Shown: in pieces, positions 1 to 5,430 of the stretch | How positions within the stretch are numbered: the stretch's first letter is position 1 | How the letters are laid out: each line of letters begins with the position of its first letter | Source: Bacteroidales bacterium | Lineage (GTDB): Bacteria; Bacteroidota; Bacteroidia; Bacteroidales; UBA932 | DNA: 8,480 nt | Direction: 5' to 3' | Assembly (NCBI GenBank): GCA_024401945.1 | Contig: JAKSKC010000056.1 | Coordinates: 1 to 8,480, forward strand | Translations under genes and position numbers: made by a program | Notes under the pieces: model-generated | Databases searched by the model: none | The model's input: the letters and a program-made list of their open reading frames with translations, nothing else | What the model was told of the DNA's origin: nothing

Positions 1-1
1 C

Positions 2-484
2 GAGGGACTCTCCGCTTACTGGAAATACATCATCCCGCCTTCCATCACCGCGATGGCCAGCGCCTCCAGCACAGTCGCAATGCCTGCCAACATCGAGGCT
101 GCCAAGATGATGGGCGTGACGCCTGCGATCGCGGAGACAGCCATACCTCTGGGAACCACCCTCCACAAGGACGGATGCGTGCTGAGCGGAGTCATCAAGG
201 TTGTATTCATAATGGTGCTCTTCGGACACAGTCTCGCCGACCCGCTGTCAGCTCTTGTGATCATAGGGCTCGGACTTCTGAGCGGAATAGTAGCCGGAGC
301 CATCCCGAGCGGCGGAGCCACTGCGGAAATACTTATCTGCACGCTCCTTGGACTGCAGCCGTCATTCGCCGGCATCCTCATCATCATCGGGACCATCGTG
401 GACATCCCTTCCACACTTATAAACTCCTCTTCCAACGTGGTAGGAGCCGTGGTAATAGATGCCCTGGGCCGGAAACGGGGATAA
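2..484 (+). CDS. Dicarboxylate/amino acid:cation symporter (DAACS family), C-terminal part
   Basis: The frame is open from the left edge and gives 160 residues, roughly the last third of a DAACS/GltP-type secondary transporter of the inner membrane. Visible family landmarks are a Ser-rich SSTVAMP stretch (residues 22-28), the TM7 motif region as HKDGC (55-59, NMDGT in classical members), the HP2 tip as AIPSGG (100-105), and the TM8 motif DIPSTLIN (134-141). Relative to the archaeal aspartate transporter GltPh, the substrate-carboxylate Arg position reads Ser137 and a sodium-site Asp reads Asn145, so the substrate is unlikely to be a classical acidic amino acid. These alignments are by eye. 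The gene converges on the hemerythrin regulator with nine bases between stop codons. Family assignment is firm; substrate is unknown and the start lies outside the window. Confidence 0.85.
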   Translation, partial: EGLSAYWKYIIPPSITAMASASSTVAMPANIEAAKMMGVTPAIAETAIPLGTTLHKDGCVLSGVIKVVFIMVLFGHSLADPLSALVIIGLGLLSGIVAGAIPSGGATAEILICTLLGLQPSFAGILIIIGTIVDIPSTLINSSSNVVGAVVIDALGRKRG

Positions 485-488
485 ATCC

Positions 489-506
489 TTCCGTCAGAGG
501 ACGGAA
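489..506. terminator. Hairpin between convergent genes
   Basis: A perfect 7-bp stem (TTCCGTC, loop AGAG, GACGGAA) lies five bases after the symporter stop and overlaps the stop codon of the convergent hemerythrin regulator. It could terminate transcripts from both sides. Neither flank has a strong T-run, so intrinsic termination is inferred from position and symmetry only. Confidence 0.5.
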
Positions 507-1267
507 TCAATGTCTATCATATTGTTGAGGATCGCGAAGACCGTCAGGCCCGCGGTCGTCTTGATGCCCGTCTTGCGGGTGATGTTCTTCCTGTGGGTGA
601 TGACAGTGTTGACGGAGATGTTGTGCTTGTCAGCTATCTCCTTGTTCATCAGTCCGCTGGCCACGCTTACAAGAATCTCCTTCTCCCTGTCCGAGAGTTC
701 TTCGCGGCTCGGCTGCTGATCGAGTCTGAGCAGAGGTTTCAGCAGTTTCGGAGACATATTCTCGAGAAGGCGCACCAGAGGGACCATAACCTCGTCCTCT
801 ATGTAGGTATGCCTGTCTATGTCATCCTGCAATCTCCCTATGAAAGCGAACAGCTCGTCCTTCTCCGGACCGTTGCACTCGACGGGAAGCGAATCCTTCA
901 GGATCGTCCTCAGGTCGGAGAGTTTCTCATCGATGCTGGAGTGATGTTCCTCGAACAGCCTTATGGAAAAATCCGTATCCCTGCGTCCTGCCAGAAGTTC
1001 CTCGATGTACGGGATAACCTCGCTTTCCTCGTATTCGAAATGATGGATGAGTTCCGTCTTGTACTGTTGGAAGAACTTGCGGATAATCAGGATCTGAGGG
1101 CCTCCGCAAGGCTTGATTATGCCTTCTATGCCGTCCGAGAGGGCCACGAGGGCGGAATTGGTGTAATATTCGTGGGATTCGCGCAGGTATCTCACGATCT
1201 CGCCCACCAGACTGGCGAGCTTCGGAATCGGAGAGAAGGTCTTGGAGTATTTTTCCACTGCGTCCAC
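494..1267 (-). CDS. Hemerythrin-like sensor fused to LuxR-type HTH regulator
   Basis: The 257-residue protein has two parts. Residues about 25-170 form an all-helical hemerythrin HHE-like domain with His32, His75/His76 and Glu80 (HHFEYEE), His108/His109 (EEHH), and His153 with Glu157 (DRHTYIEDE). These are the spaced His/Glu residues expected of a di-iron site. Residues about 188-250 are a GerE/LuxR helix-turn-helix (LSDREKEIL, then NISVNTVITHRKNI as the recognition region). It should be a cytoplasmic DNA-binding protein that senses O2, NO or iron state; the ligand and targets are inferred. The start is GTG at 1267: an in-frame stop lies at 1279-1277, and the only other in-frame Met is inside the HTH. 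It follows the Cys-rich mini-protein by nine bases and is probably the last gene of the feoB-like unit. The family occurs in other Bacteroidota; no gene name is certain. Confidence 0.85.
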   Translation of the reverse strand: MDAVEKYSKTFSPIPKLASLVGEIVRYLRESHEYYTNSALVALSDGIEGIIKPCGGPQILIIRKFFQQYKTELIHHFEYEESEVIPYIEELLAGRRDTDFSIRLFEEHHSSIDEKLSDLRTILKDSLPVECNGPEKDELFAFIGRLQDDIDRHTYIEDEVMVPLVRLLENMSPKLLKPLLRLDQQPSREELSDREKEILVSVASGLMNKEIADKHNISVNTVITHRKNITRKTGIKTTAGLTVFAILNNMIDIDSVL

Positions 1268-1271
1268 AACG

Positions 1272-1301
1272 CAAATTTACCTATTTTTTCTTTTGCCGCA
1301 A
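1272..1301 (-). promoter_or_regulatory. Possible internal promoter before the hemerythrin regulator
   Basis: On the minus strand a perfect TAnnTTTG -7 box (TAAATTTG, 1279-1272) is preceded, after 19 bases, by TTG (1301-1299). The -7 box overlaps the stop codon of the Cys-rich peptide and lies four bases before the GTG start, so a transcript would be leaderless or start inside the gene. This may be chance. Confidence 0.3.
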
Positions 1302-1426
1302 CTGTCCTTCAGGGCACAGCCGTCACAGGGGCTCCCGCAGCTTCCGCCGCGGCGTATGAGGCTGACGGCCGCCGCAATGATGCATAGCGCCACCACAACC
1401 AGAACTATGATGCCCGCAGTATTCAT
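1277..1426 (-). CDS. FeoB-associated Cys-rich membrane mini-protein
   Basis: This 49-residue ORF has one hydrophobic N-terminal helix (residues about 5-24, IIVLVVVALCIIAAA) followed by a short basic, Cys-rich tail with the pattern C-x3-C-x2-C-x5-C (Cys30, Cys34, Cys37, Cys43). That is the layout of the FeoB-associated Cys-rich membrane proteins found directly after feoB in many bacteria; they are thought to assist ferrous iron transport, perhaps as a metal-binding partner or pore subunit. Its ATG (1426-1424) abuts the TAA of the feoB-like gene (1429-1427) with no gap, which implies translational coupling. The four tail cysteines could bind Fe2+ or act in redox; this is inferred. Length, position and motif all agree. 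Confidence 0.85.
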   Translation of the reverse strand: MNTAGIIVLVVVALCIIAAAVSLIRRGGSCGSPCDGCALKDSCGKRKNR

Positions 1427-2599
1427 TTATACGAAGGGAAGGGCCAGCCTGTAGACCAGGAATGCAACCAGCCAGGCAACGGCACATTGGAATATGAACA
1501 TCCCGAGACCTCTCCCGCGGCCGAACTCGCGGCGGACGGAGGCGATGGTCGCGATGCAGGGTGAATACAAGGTGCCGAAGACGAGCATCGCCAGGCCTGC
1601 GGCAAACGGGAGACCTGAACCGAGACCGAGCAATTCCATGGTGGAAACTATATTCTCCTTGGCCAGGAATCCGGATATGAAGGTTATCACAACCTTCCAG
1701 TCTCCAAGTCCCAACGGAGTGAAAACGGGTACAAGCCAGTCCCCTATGGACGCCAGCATGCTGAGGGAAGGATCTTCAACCGCAGTGAATCTCCAGTCGA
1801 AGGAACGCAGCACCCAGATAATGACGGTGGCTATGAAAACGACCGTGAACACCCTCCTGAGGAAATCCCAGGCTTCCAGGGCAACCTTGCGCAGTACATA
1901 CTCAAGACGCGGAGCGCGGAATTCAGACCTGTTACCCGGCGGCAGGGCCGGAATATCGGAACTTGAGATCCTGGCTGAAACCAGGGCCGCCACCAGACCC
2001 ACAAGGAGAGAGAACAGATATATGCATACTATCGCGAGACCTCCGTGACCGGGGAACAGGACAGACGCGAAAAGCACGTACATCGGTATTTTCGCCGAAC
2101 AGCTTACAAACGGCAGGAGCATTGCAGTCCTGTTGCGCTCCGTTTCCGAAGGAAGATCGCGGATAGCCATTACGGCCGGGACTGAACAGCCGAATCCCAC
2201 TATGAGAGGGAGCAGACATCTCCCTGAAAGACCCGCCCTGCGCATCATCCTGTCGGCGGAACCGGCCGCGGCATCCATATATCCGCTGTCTTCGAGCAGG
2301 GTCAGGAAAAAGAAGAGCAGCGCTATGACGGGAACGAAACTCACCACGGCGCCAACCCCTCCGAATACCGCATCTACGACAAGGGAACGGATGGGAGCGG
2401 ACACATCCATATCCGTCAGGGCTCCGTCCAGCAACGAGCCCAGGGATGTGATGGCATTATAAAGGAGGCGCTGGAGCGGTACTCCCAGCACATCCACACT
2501 CATCCATATGACAAAGGACATCACCACGATGAATACCGGAACCGAAGTCCATATTCCGCAGTGATGCCGTACTTTCATTATTTTAAGATTCTTCCTCAT
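1427..2599 (-). CDS. FeoB-like ferrous iron transporter, membrane domain only (no G domain)
   Basis: The protein of 390 residues is a polytopic inner-membrane protein matching the transmembrane half of FeoB. Landmarks are LEDSGYMDAAA (about 102-112), the first Gate motif GFGCSVPAVMAIRD (135-148), PFVSCSAKIPMY (163-174), the second Gate motif FLAKENIVSTMEL (311-323), and the closing SPCIATIASVRREFG (346-360). FeoB normally has a 250-300 residue N-terminal GTPase and GDI region; here the protein goes almost directly into the first membrane helix. An in-frame stop lies at 2653-2651 and the next gene upstream encodes a barrel, so the G domain is not nearby. I chose the ATG at 2599 (AGGG-like RBS just upstream). 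A TTG at 2620 is also in frame but sits inside the -7 promoter box, and a second ATG is at 2578. The reading frame is intact and the Gate motifs are preserved, which argues against a pseudogene. Either the G domain is encoded elsewhere or the protein works without it. Confidence 0.85.
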   Translation of the reverse strand: MRKNLKIMKVRHHCGIWTSVPVFIVVMSFVIWMSVDVLGVPLQRLLYNAITSLGSLLDGALTDMDVSAPIRSLVVDAVFGGVGAVVSFVPVIALLFFFLTLLEDSGYMDAAAGSADRMMRRAGLSGRCLLPLIVGFGCSVPAVMAIRDLPSETERNRTAMLLPFVSCSAKIPMYVLFASVLFPGHGGLAIVCIYLFSLLVGLVAALVSARISSSDIPALPPGNRSEFRAPRLEYVLRKVALEAWDFLRRVFTVVFIATVIIWVLRSFDWRFTAVEDPSLSMLASIGDWLVPVFTPLGLGDWKVVITFISGFLAKENIVSTMELLGLGSGLPFAAGLAMLVFGTLYSPCIATIASVRREFGRGRGLGMFIFQCAVAWLVAFLVYRLALPFV

Positions 2600-2617
2600 C
2601 CACCCTTTATCCGGGTG

Positions 2618-2648
2618 CAAAATTACATCCGCGGCAACTCGGAAACAA
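2618..2648 (-). promoter_or_regulatory. Promoter of the feoB-like unit
   Basis: On the minus strand TAATTTTG (2625-2618) is a perfect match to the Bacteroidota -7 box TAnnTTTG. A TTGTTT element (2648-2643) lies 17 bases upstream. Transcription should start near 2612, giving a leader of about a dozen bases before the ATG at 2599. No clear operator was recognised. Confidence 0.6.
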
Positions 2649-2666
2649 TCCTAAATTGTGATGATT

Positions 2667-3308
2667 TTAGAGTTCGAAGTAATAGCAGACTCCCAGCTGG
2701 ACGCTGACGTTGTGGGATTTTTCGTTGACTCCCGGAATATGGTCGAAGACGCCCTTCTTGAATGTGCGCGTCACGCCCCAGTCGAACTTGACGTCTATTC
2801 CGAGATTGTCCACCACAAAAAACGTGGCCTGGAGTACGATACCAAGCATCACCGGATTGCAGTTCTTGCTGACATCCTCAGTCGGTGCCTTTATTCCGTT
2901 CACTTTCTCGGAGGTCTTCGCGAACAGCAGACAGTTCAGTTCCGGGCCCGCGGACAGGAAGAACCTCTCGTTCAATGCCTTGAATCCGACGAGGACAGGA
3001 AGCTGGAGATATCCCTGGTTCAGACTGTATTTGTCGGAATAGCTGTCACCAATTGTCGTGATGTCGGAATGACCGCGTCCCGCGTAAAGGAGTTCCGCTC
3101 CGAGAATCATATTGTCAGCTACATTTGCAAGGAATGAGACGCCTCCATAAAGGTCCGGATGAGGAACCACCCTGTTGCCTGCATAGAGGACAGTACCGGG
3201 AAGCCAGCTTCCGCAGGCACCACCCTTGATACCTATTGCCATCTGCGCACTTGCACTGACGGCAATCAGGGAAGCCGCCACCGTAATGATAAGATGTTTC
3301 AATTTCAT
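2667..3308 (-). CDS. Small outer-membrane beta-barrel protein (porin-like/PorT-type fold)
   Basis: The 213-residue precursor starts with a Sec signal peptide (MKLKHLIITVAASLIAVSASA, cleavage probably before Gln22). The mature part has alternating polar/hydrophobic strands typical of an eight-stranded outer-membrane barrel, with Gly/aromatic turns, and ends in aromatic residues (CYYFEL), as expected for BAM-dependent insertion. It resembles the broad outer membrane beta-barrel domain family common in Bacteroidota. The substrate or function cannot be read from the sequence. The gene is preceded by its own promoter and followed after 47-67 bases by the feoB-like unit on the same strand without a clear terminator between, so read-through is possible. 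The start ATG at 3308 is fixed by the signal peptide. Confidence 0.75.
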   Translation of the reverse strand: MKLKHLIITVAASLIAVSASAQMAIGIKGGACGSWLPGTVLYAGNRVVPHPDLYGGVSFLANVADNMILGAELLYAGRGHSDITTIGDSYSDKYSLNQGYLQLPVLVGFKALNERFFLSAGPELNCLLFAKTSEKVNGIKAPTEDVSKNCNPVMLGIVLQATFFVVDNLGIDVKFDWGVTRTFKKGVFDHIPGVNEKSHNVSVQLGVCYYFEL

Positions 3309-3330
3309 ACGCTTGTACTTTTCTCACCTG

Positions 3331-3360
3331 CAAAATTAACAAAAAAAAGGATGACTTCAA
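3331..3360 (-). promoter_or_regulatory. Promoter of the outer-membrane barrel gene
   Basis: TAATTTTG (3338-3331, minus strand) is a perfect -7 box, and TTG (3360-3358) lies exactly 19 bases upstream. The start codon is 22 bases downstream. The -33 element lies inside the hairpin of the tRNA-Leu terminator and the spacer contains that terminator's T-tract. The ten bases TGCAAAATTA on the + strand are identical at this promoter and at the feoB-like promoter. Confidence 0.6.
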
Positions 3361-3386
3361 GTCATCGGACTTTCCGTCATCCTTTT
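3341..3386 (-). terminator. Rho-independent terminator of tRNA-Leu
   Basis: Just 3' of the tRNA, GATGACTT-C-AAGTCATC (3350-3366 on +) forms a near-perfect hairpin followed on the minus strand by C and eight T residues (3348-3341). A second perfect 11-bp pairing (AAAAGGATGAC at 3345-3355 with GTCATCCTTTT at 3376-3386) competes for the same arm. Either fold ends in the T-tract, so termination on the minus strand is well supported. Confidence 0.8.
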
Positions 3387-3387
3387 G

Positions 3388-3470
3388 TGCGGCAGGTGAG
3401 ACTCGAACTCACACAGGCCAACGCCCACTACCCCCTCAAAGTAGCGTGTCTACCATTTCACCACTGCCGC
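3388..3470 (-). tRNA. tRNA-Leu (anticodon GAG)
   Basis: The minus strand folds as a class II tRNA. Acceptor arms are GCGGCAG and CTGCCGC with discriminator A (3388), the D-loop is AAATGGTAGA-like, and the anticodon stem-loop is CTACT-TTGAGGG-GGTAG with anticodon GAG (3437-3435). A long variable arm follows, then a T-arm GTGAG-TTCGAGT-CTCAC. Anticodon GAG, discriminator A and the long variable arm identify leucine, reading CUC/CUU. CCA is not encoded. Confidence 0.95.
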
Positions 3471-3488
3471 AGTTCTACTTTGGGACTG

Positions 3489-3519
3489 CAAAAATACTCA
3501 ATATTCTTTAATATCCAAA
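3489..3519 (-). promoter_or_regulatory. Promoter of tRNA-Leu
   Basis: TTTG (3519-3516), a 19-base spacer and TATTTTTG (3496-3489) match the Bacteroidota consensus at both elements. The predicted transcript starts about a dozen bases before the tRNA. It lies back-to-back with the rpsP promoter. Confidence 0.75.
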
Positions 3520-3535
3520 AAATTTTCTATATTTG
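3507..3535 (+). promoter_or_regulatory. Promoter of rpsP-rimM
   Basis: TATATTTG (3528-3535) is a perfect -7 box. The -33 element is weak (TTTA at 3507-3510, spacer 17). The start site should be near 3541, giving a leader of about 47 bases. The elements overlap those of the divergent tRNA promoter. Confidence 0.65.
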
Positions 3536-3539
3536 CGGG

Positions 3540-3556
3540 CCTTCTCGGGTAGAAGG
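3540..3556 (+). promoter_or_regulatory. Hairpin at the 5' end of the rpsP leader
   Basis: CCTTCT-CGGGT-AGAAGG is a perfect 6-bp stem with a five-base loop at the predicted transcript start. It could protect the mRNA 5' end or bind a regulator; nothing in the sequence identifies a ligand, and it does not overlap the ribosome-binding region. Confidence 0.4.
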
Positions 3557-3588
3557 TAATTAGGTTTAACTTTTAAAACAGATTCACA

Positions 3589-4128
3589 ATGGCTGTTAAA
3601 ATTCGTTTACAGCGCCACGGAAAGAAGAATTTCGCATTCTTCCACATTGTAGTGGCAGACACACGCTCACCACGTGACGGTCGTTACATCGAGCAGCTCG
3701 GCTCTTACAATCCGAACACAAACCCTGCAAGCATCTCCCTCGATTTCGAGAAGGCTCTCGCGTGGGTGAAGGTCGGTGCCCAGCCAACTCTCGTTTGCCG
3801 CAGGATTCTCTCCTATGAAGGCGTTCTCCTCCGCAACCACCTTGACGGCGGCGTAGCAAAGGGAGCCCTCACACAGGAAGCTGCCGACAAGAAGTGGAAC
3901 GACTGGAAGGCTCAGAAGGACGCCAAGGTAGAGGCCAAGAAGACCGGCATCAAGAATGCTGCGATCGAGGCAAAGAAAGCTGCCAAGGCTGAGGAGTCAA
4001 AAGTGAATGTCGCCCGCGCCGAGGCCATCGCAAAGAAGGCTGAGGAACTCGCAGCACAGCAGCAGGCCGCTGAGGCCGCTGAAGCTGCAGAGGCTGTTGA
4101 GGCTGAGGCACCTGCAGAGGAGGCATAA
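3589..4128 (+). CDS. rpsP: 30S ribosomal protein S16 with long C-terminal tail
   Basis: Residues 1 to about 82 form the S16 domain: MAVKIRLQRHG at the start, then RDGRYIEQLGSYNP (29-42) and GAQPTLVCRRILSYEGVLL (63-81). S16 binds 16S rRNA in the body of the 30S subunit and is needed for its assembly. Residues about 85-179 are an Ala/Lys/Glu-rich extension, probably helical, turning acidic at the end (AEAAEAAEAVEAEAPAEEA). Most bacterial S16 proteins have 80-90 residues; extended versions of about 180 are usual in Bacteroidota, so this is a lineage trait and not a fusion error. It is the first gene of an operon with rimM, and its stop codon overlaps the rimM start (TAATG). Confidence 0.97.
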   Translation: MAVKIRLQRHGKKNFAFFHIVVADTRSPRDGRYIEQLGSYNPNTNPASISLDFEKALAWVKVGAQPTLVCRRILSYEGVLLRNHLDGGVAKGALTQEAADKKWNDWKAQKDAKVEAKKTGIKNAAIEAKKAAKAEESKVNVARAEAIAKKAEELAAQQQAAEAAEAAEAVEAEAPAEEA

Positions 4129-4598
4129 TGCTTCCCGCAGCAAGGATTCTCAGGTCTGACGGCACCGACGGGGCGGTTCTCGCTGGACTGCTTGGCATCG
4201 AGCTTGATCAGATTGACACAAAGGAACCGGTATTCATCGTATTCGATGGACTTCCGGTTCCGTTTTTTATTCTTGAAGCCCGTCCCAAGGGCACAGGGAA
4301 AGCCATTCTCCGCCTTAACGACGTGAATTGCCTGAAGGATTCCGAAGAACTCGTGGGCAAGGAGATACTGCTCGACTGCGAGGAGGAGTGTGAGGATGGA
4401 GAGGATTTCACCGGATGGAAGGTATTCGACGGTGAAAGGCTCCTGGGAGACGTGGATTATATGGAACTCATTCCGGGAAATCCCTGCCTCTGCATAGGCA
4501 GTCTGATGATTCCTGTGCACGAGGACCTTATCGTCAGCGCGGATCCTGAACGCAGGGAACTCGTCCTTGACCTTCCGGAAGGTCTAACCGAACTCTGA
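4128..4598 (+). CDS. rimM: Ribosome maturation factor RimM
   Basis: RimM helps late 30S assembly, binding S19 and acting on the 16S rRNA 3' domain; rpsP-rimM pairing is a classic arrangement. The 156-residue protein has an N-terminal RimM beta-barrel (about 3-84), including EPVFIVFDGLPVPFFI (33-48) and DSEELVGKEILL (71-82), and a C-terminal PRC-barrel-like domain (about 95-152) with IPGNPCLCI (115-123), IPVHEDLIV (128-136) and DLPEGL at the end. It is slightly shorter than the usual 165-185 residues, and the N-terminal Gly-rich motif is weak, as in other Bacteroidota. The ATG overlaps the rpsP TAA by one base and GAGGAGG at the rpsP end provides a strong RBS. Confidence 0.9.
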   Translation: MLPAARILRSDGTDGAVLAGLLGIELDQIDTKEPVFIVFDGLPVPFFILEARPKGTGKAILRLNDVNCLKDSEELVGKEILLDCEEECEDGEDFTGWKVFDGERLLGDVDYMELIPGNPCLCIGSLMIPVHEDLIVSADPERRELVLDLPEGLTEL

Positions 4599-4638
4599 AA
4601 AACTGCTTCATTCCTCCCGGATGGGAATCTCCTGAATC
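4599..4638. terminator. Possible bidirectional terminator between rimM and ispE
   Basis: The 40-base convergent gap contains an imperfect stem (ATTCC-T at 4610-4615 with G-GGAAT at 4623-4628). On the minus strand this is followed after several bases by TTTTT (4603-4599 area). A 16-base perfect palindrome, GACCTTCCGGAAGGTC (4569-4584), lies just upstream inside rimM and could contribute. Support is weak. Confidence 0.3.
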
Positions 4639-5430
4639 CTATTTCGATGAATCAGGCCTGACGTCAAACAGGCCGAAGACTGCTGAACCGGAACCGGACA
4701 TTGCCGCATAGACCGCACCTTCAGCATACATCCTGTCCTTCAGGGCTCCGATCCGGGGATGGGCCGCGAACACGCTGGTTTCAAAATCATTTTCCAGGAT
4801 TTCCTTCCATCCGCTGACAGGGACTGTCAGTATTTCCCGCAGGGAAGGACCCGCACCGGTGCGTCTGCTGCGGGGTATCACCCCGCAATAGGCTTCCTTC
4901 GTGCTGACGGACACTCCTTCCGGGATCTCCACCCTTATCTCATAACCGTCCAGGTCGAGAGAAAGGTCACTGAGTATCTCACCCCTGCCCTCCGCGAAGC
5001 AGGCTCTGTTACGTATGAAGAAGGCACAGTCCGAACCGAGCCGTCCCGCCAGCGTTTCCAGCTCCCTGTCCGGGAGATTCAGACCGTTCATATCGGATAG
5101 CGCCCTGAGGACGAATGCCGCATCCGCGGAACCGCCGCCCAGCCCCGCTCCGACGGGCGAGGTCTTTTCGAGCTCTATTCTGACCGGGGCGATGCCGTAT
5201 GAATCCCGCATAAGTCCATAGGCCCTTGCGCAGAGGTCCGTTTCCGGGTTCCAGCCCGTGTAGTACGGTCCACCGATGCTTATTGAGAATTCCTGCGAAG
5301 CTTCGACCTGCAGGGTGTCGTGAAAGCCGTAATAAGGAAGAAAGACGGTTTCGATGTCGTGGAACCCGTCCTCCCTCTTTCTCAGGATATGCAGCCCGAG
5401 GTTGATTTTAACATTCGGAAAGACTCTCAT
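4639..5430 (-). CDS. ispE: 4-diphosphocytidyl-2-C-methyl-D-erythritol kinase
   Basis: IspE is a cytoplasmic GHMP kinase that phosphorylates CDP-ME at the 2-hydroxyl with ATP, the fourth step of the MEP isoprenoid pathway. The 263 residues show the N-terminal motif FPNVKINLGLHI with catalytic-type Lys8, REDGFHDIETVF (19-30), the ATP-binding loop SPVGAGLGGGSADAA (91-105), the catalytic Asp region LGSDCAFF (131-138, Asp134), and the third GHMP motif AMSGSGSAVFG (243-253). Length is close to the usual 260-290. The ATG at 5430 lies inside the end of sufD: the two genes overlap by 23 bases in different frames, so ispE is probably translationally coupled to sufD and is the last gene of the suf unit. 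Confidence 0.95.
   Translation of the reverse strand: MRVFPNVKINLGLHILRKREDGFHDIETVFLPYYGFHDTLQVEASQEFSISIGGPYYTGWNPETDLCARAYGLMRDSYGIAPVRIELEKTSPVGAGLGGGSADAAFVLRALSDMNGLNLPDRELETLAGRLGSDCAFFIRNRACFAEGRGEILSDLSLDLDGYEIRVEIPEGVSVSTKEAYCGVIPRSRRTGAGPSLREILTVPVSGWKEILENDFETSVFAAHPRIGALKDRMYAEGAVYAAMSGSGSAVFGLFDVRPDSSK

Noticed and set aside
593..1387. A 264-codon open frame on + opposite the hemerythrin regulator
   Set aside because: No recognisable domain, and it runs antisense to a gene with clear motifs; GC-rich coding DNA often leaves the opposite frame open.
2597..2620. TTG at 2620 as the start of the FeoB-like gene
   Set aside because: The TTG is formed by the -7 promoter box TAATTTTG, so it would lie upstream of the transcript start; ATG at 2599 (or 2578) is preferred.
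2651..2670. CTAAA...TTTAG symmetry after the barrel gene as a terminator
   Set aside because: Only five AT-rich pairs with a long loop and no T-run; too weak to support termination.
4020..4125. Repeat array in the GCTGAGGC-rich end of rpsP
   Set aside because: It is low-complexity coding sequence for Ala/Glu residues, not a CRISPR or regular tandem repeat.
3850..4128. The S16 tail as a fusion or frameshift product
   Set aside because: Extended S16 tails of this composition are normal in Bacteroidota and the stop overlaps rimM as expected for an intact operon.
3912..4520. A 202-codon open frame on minus opposite rpsP and rimM
   Set aside because: It includes a long Ala/Ser run that is merely the complement of the rpsP Ala/Glu tail.
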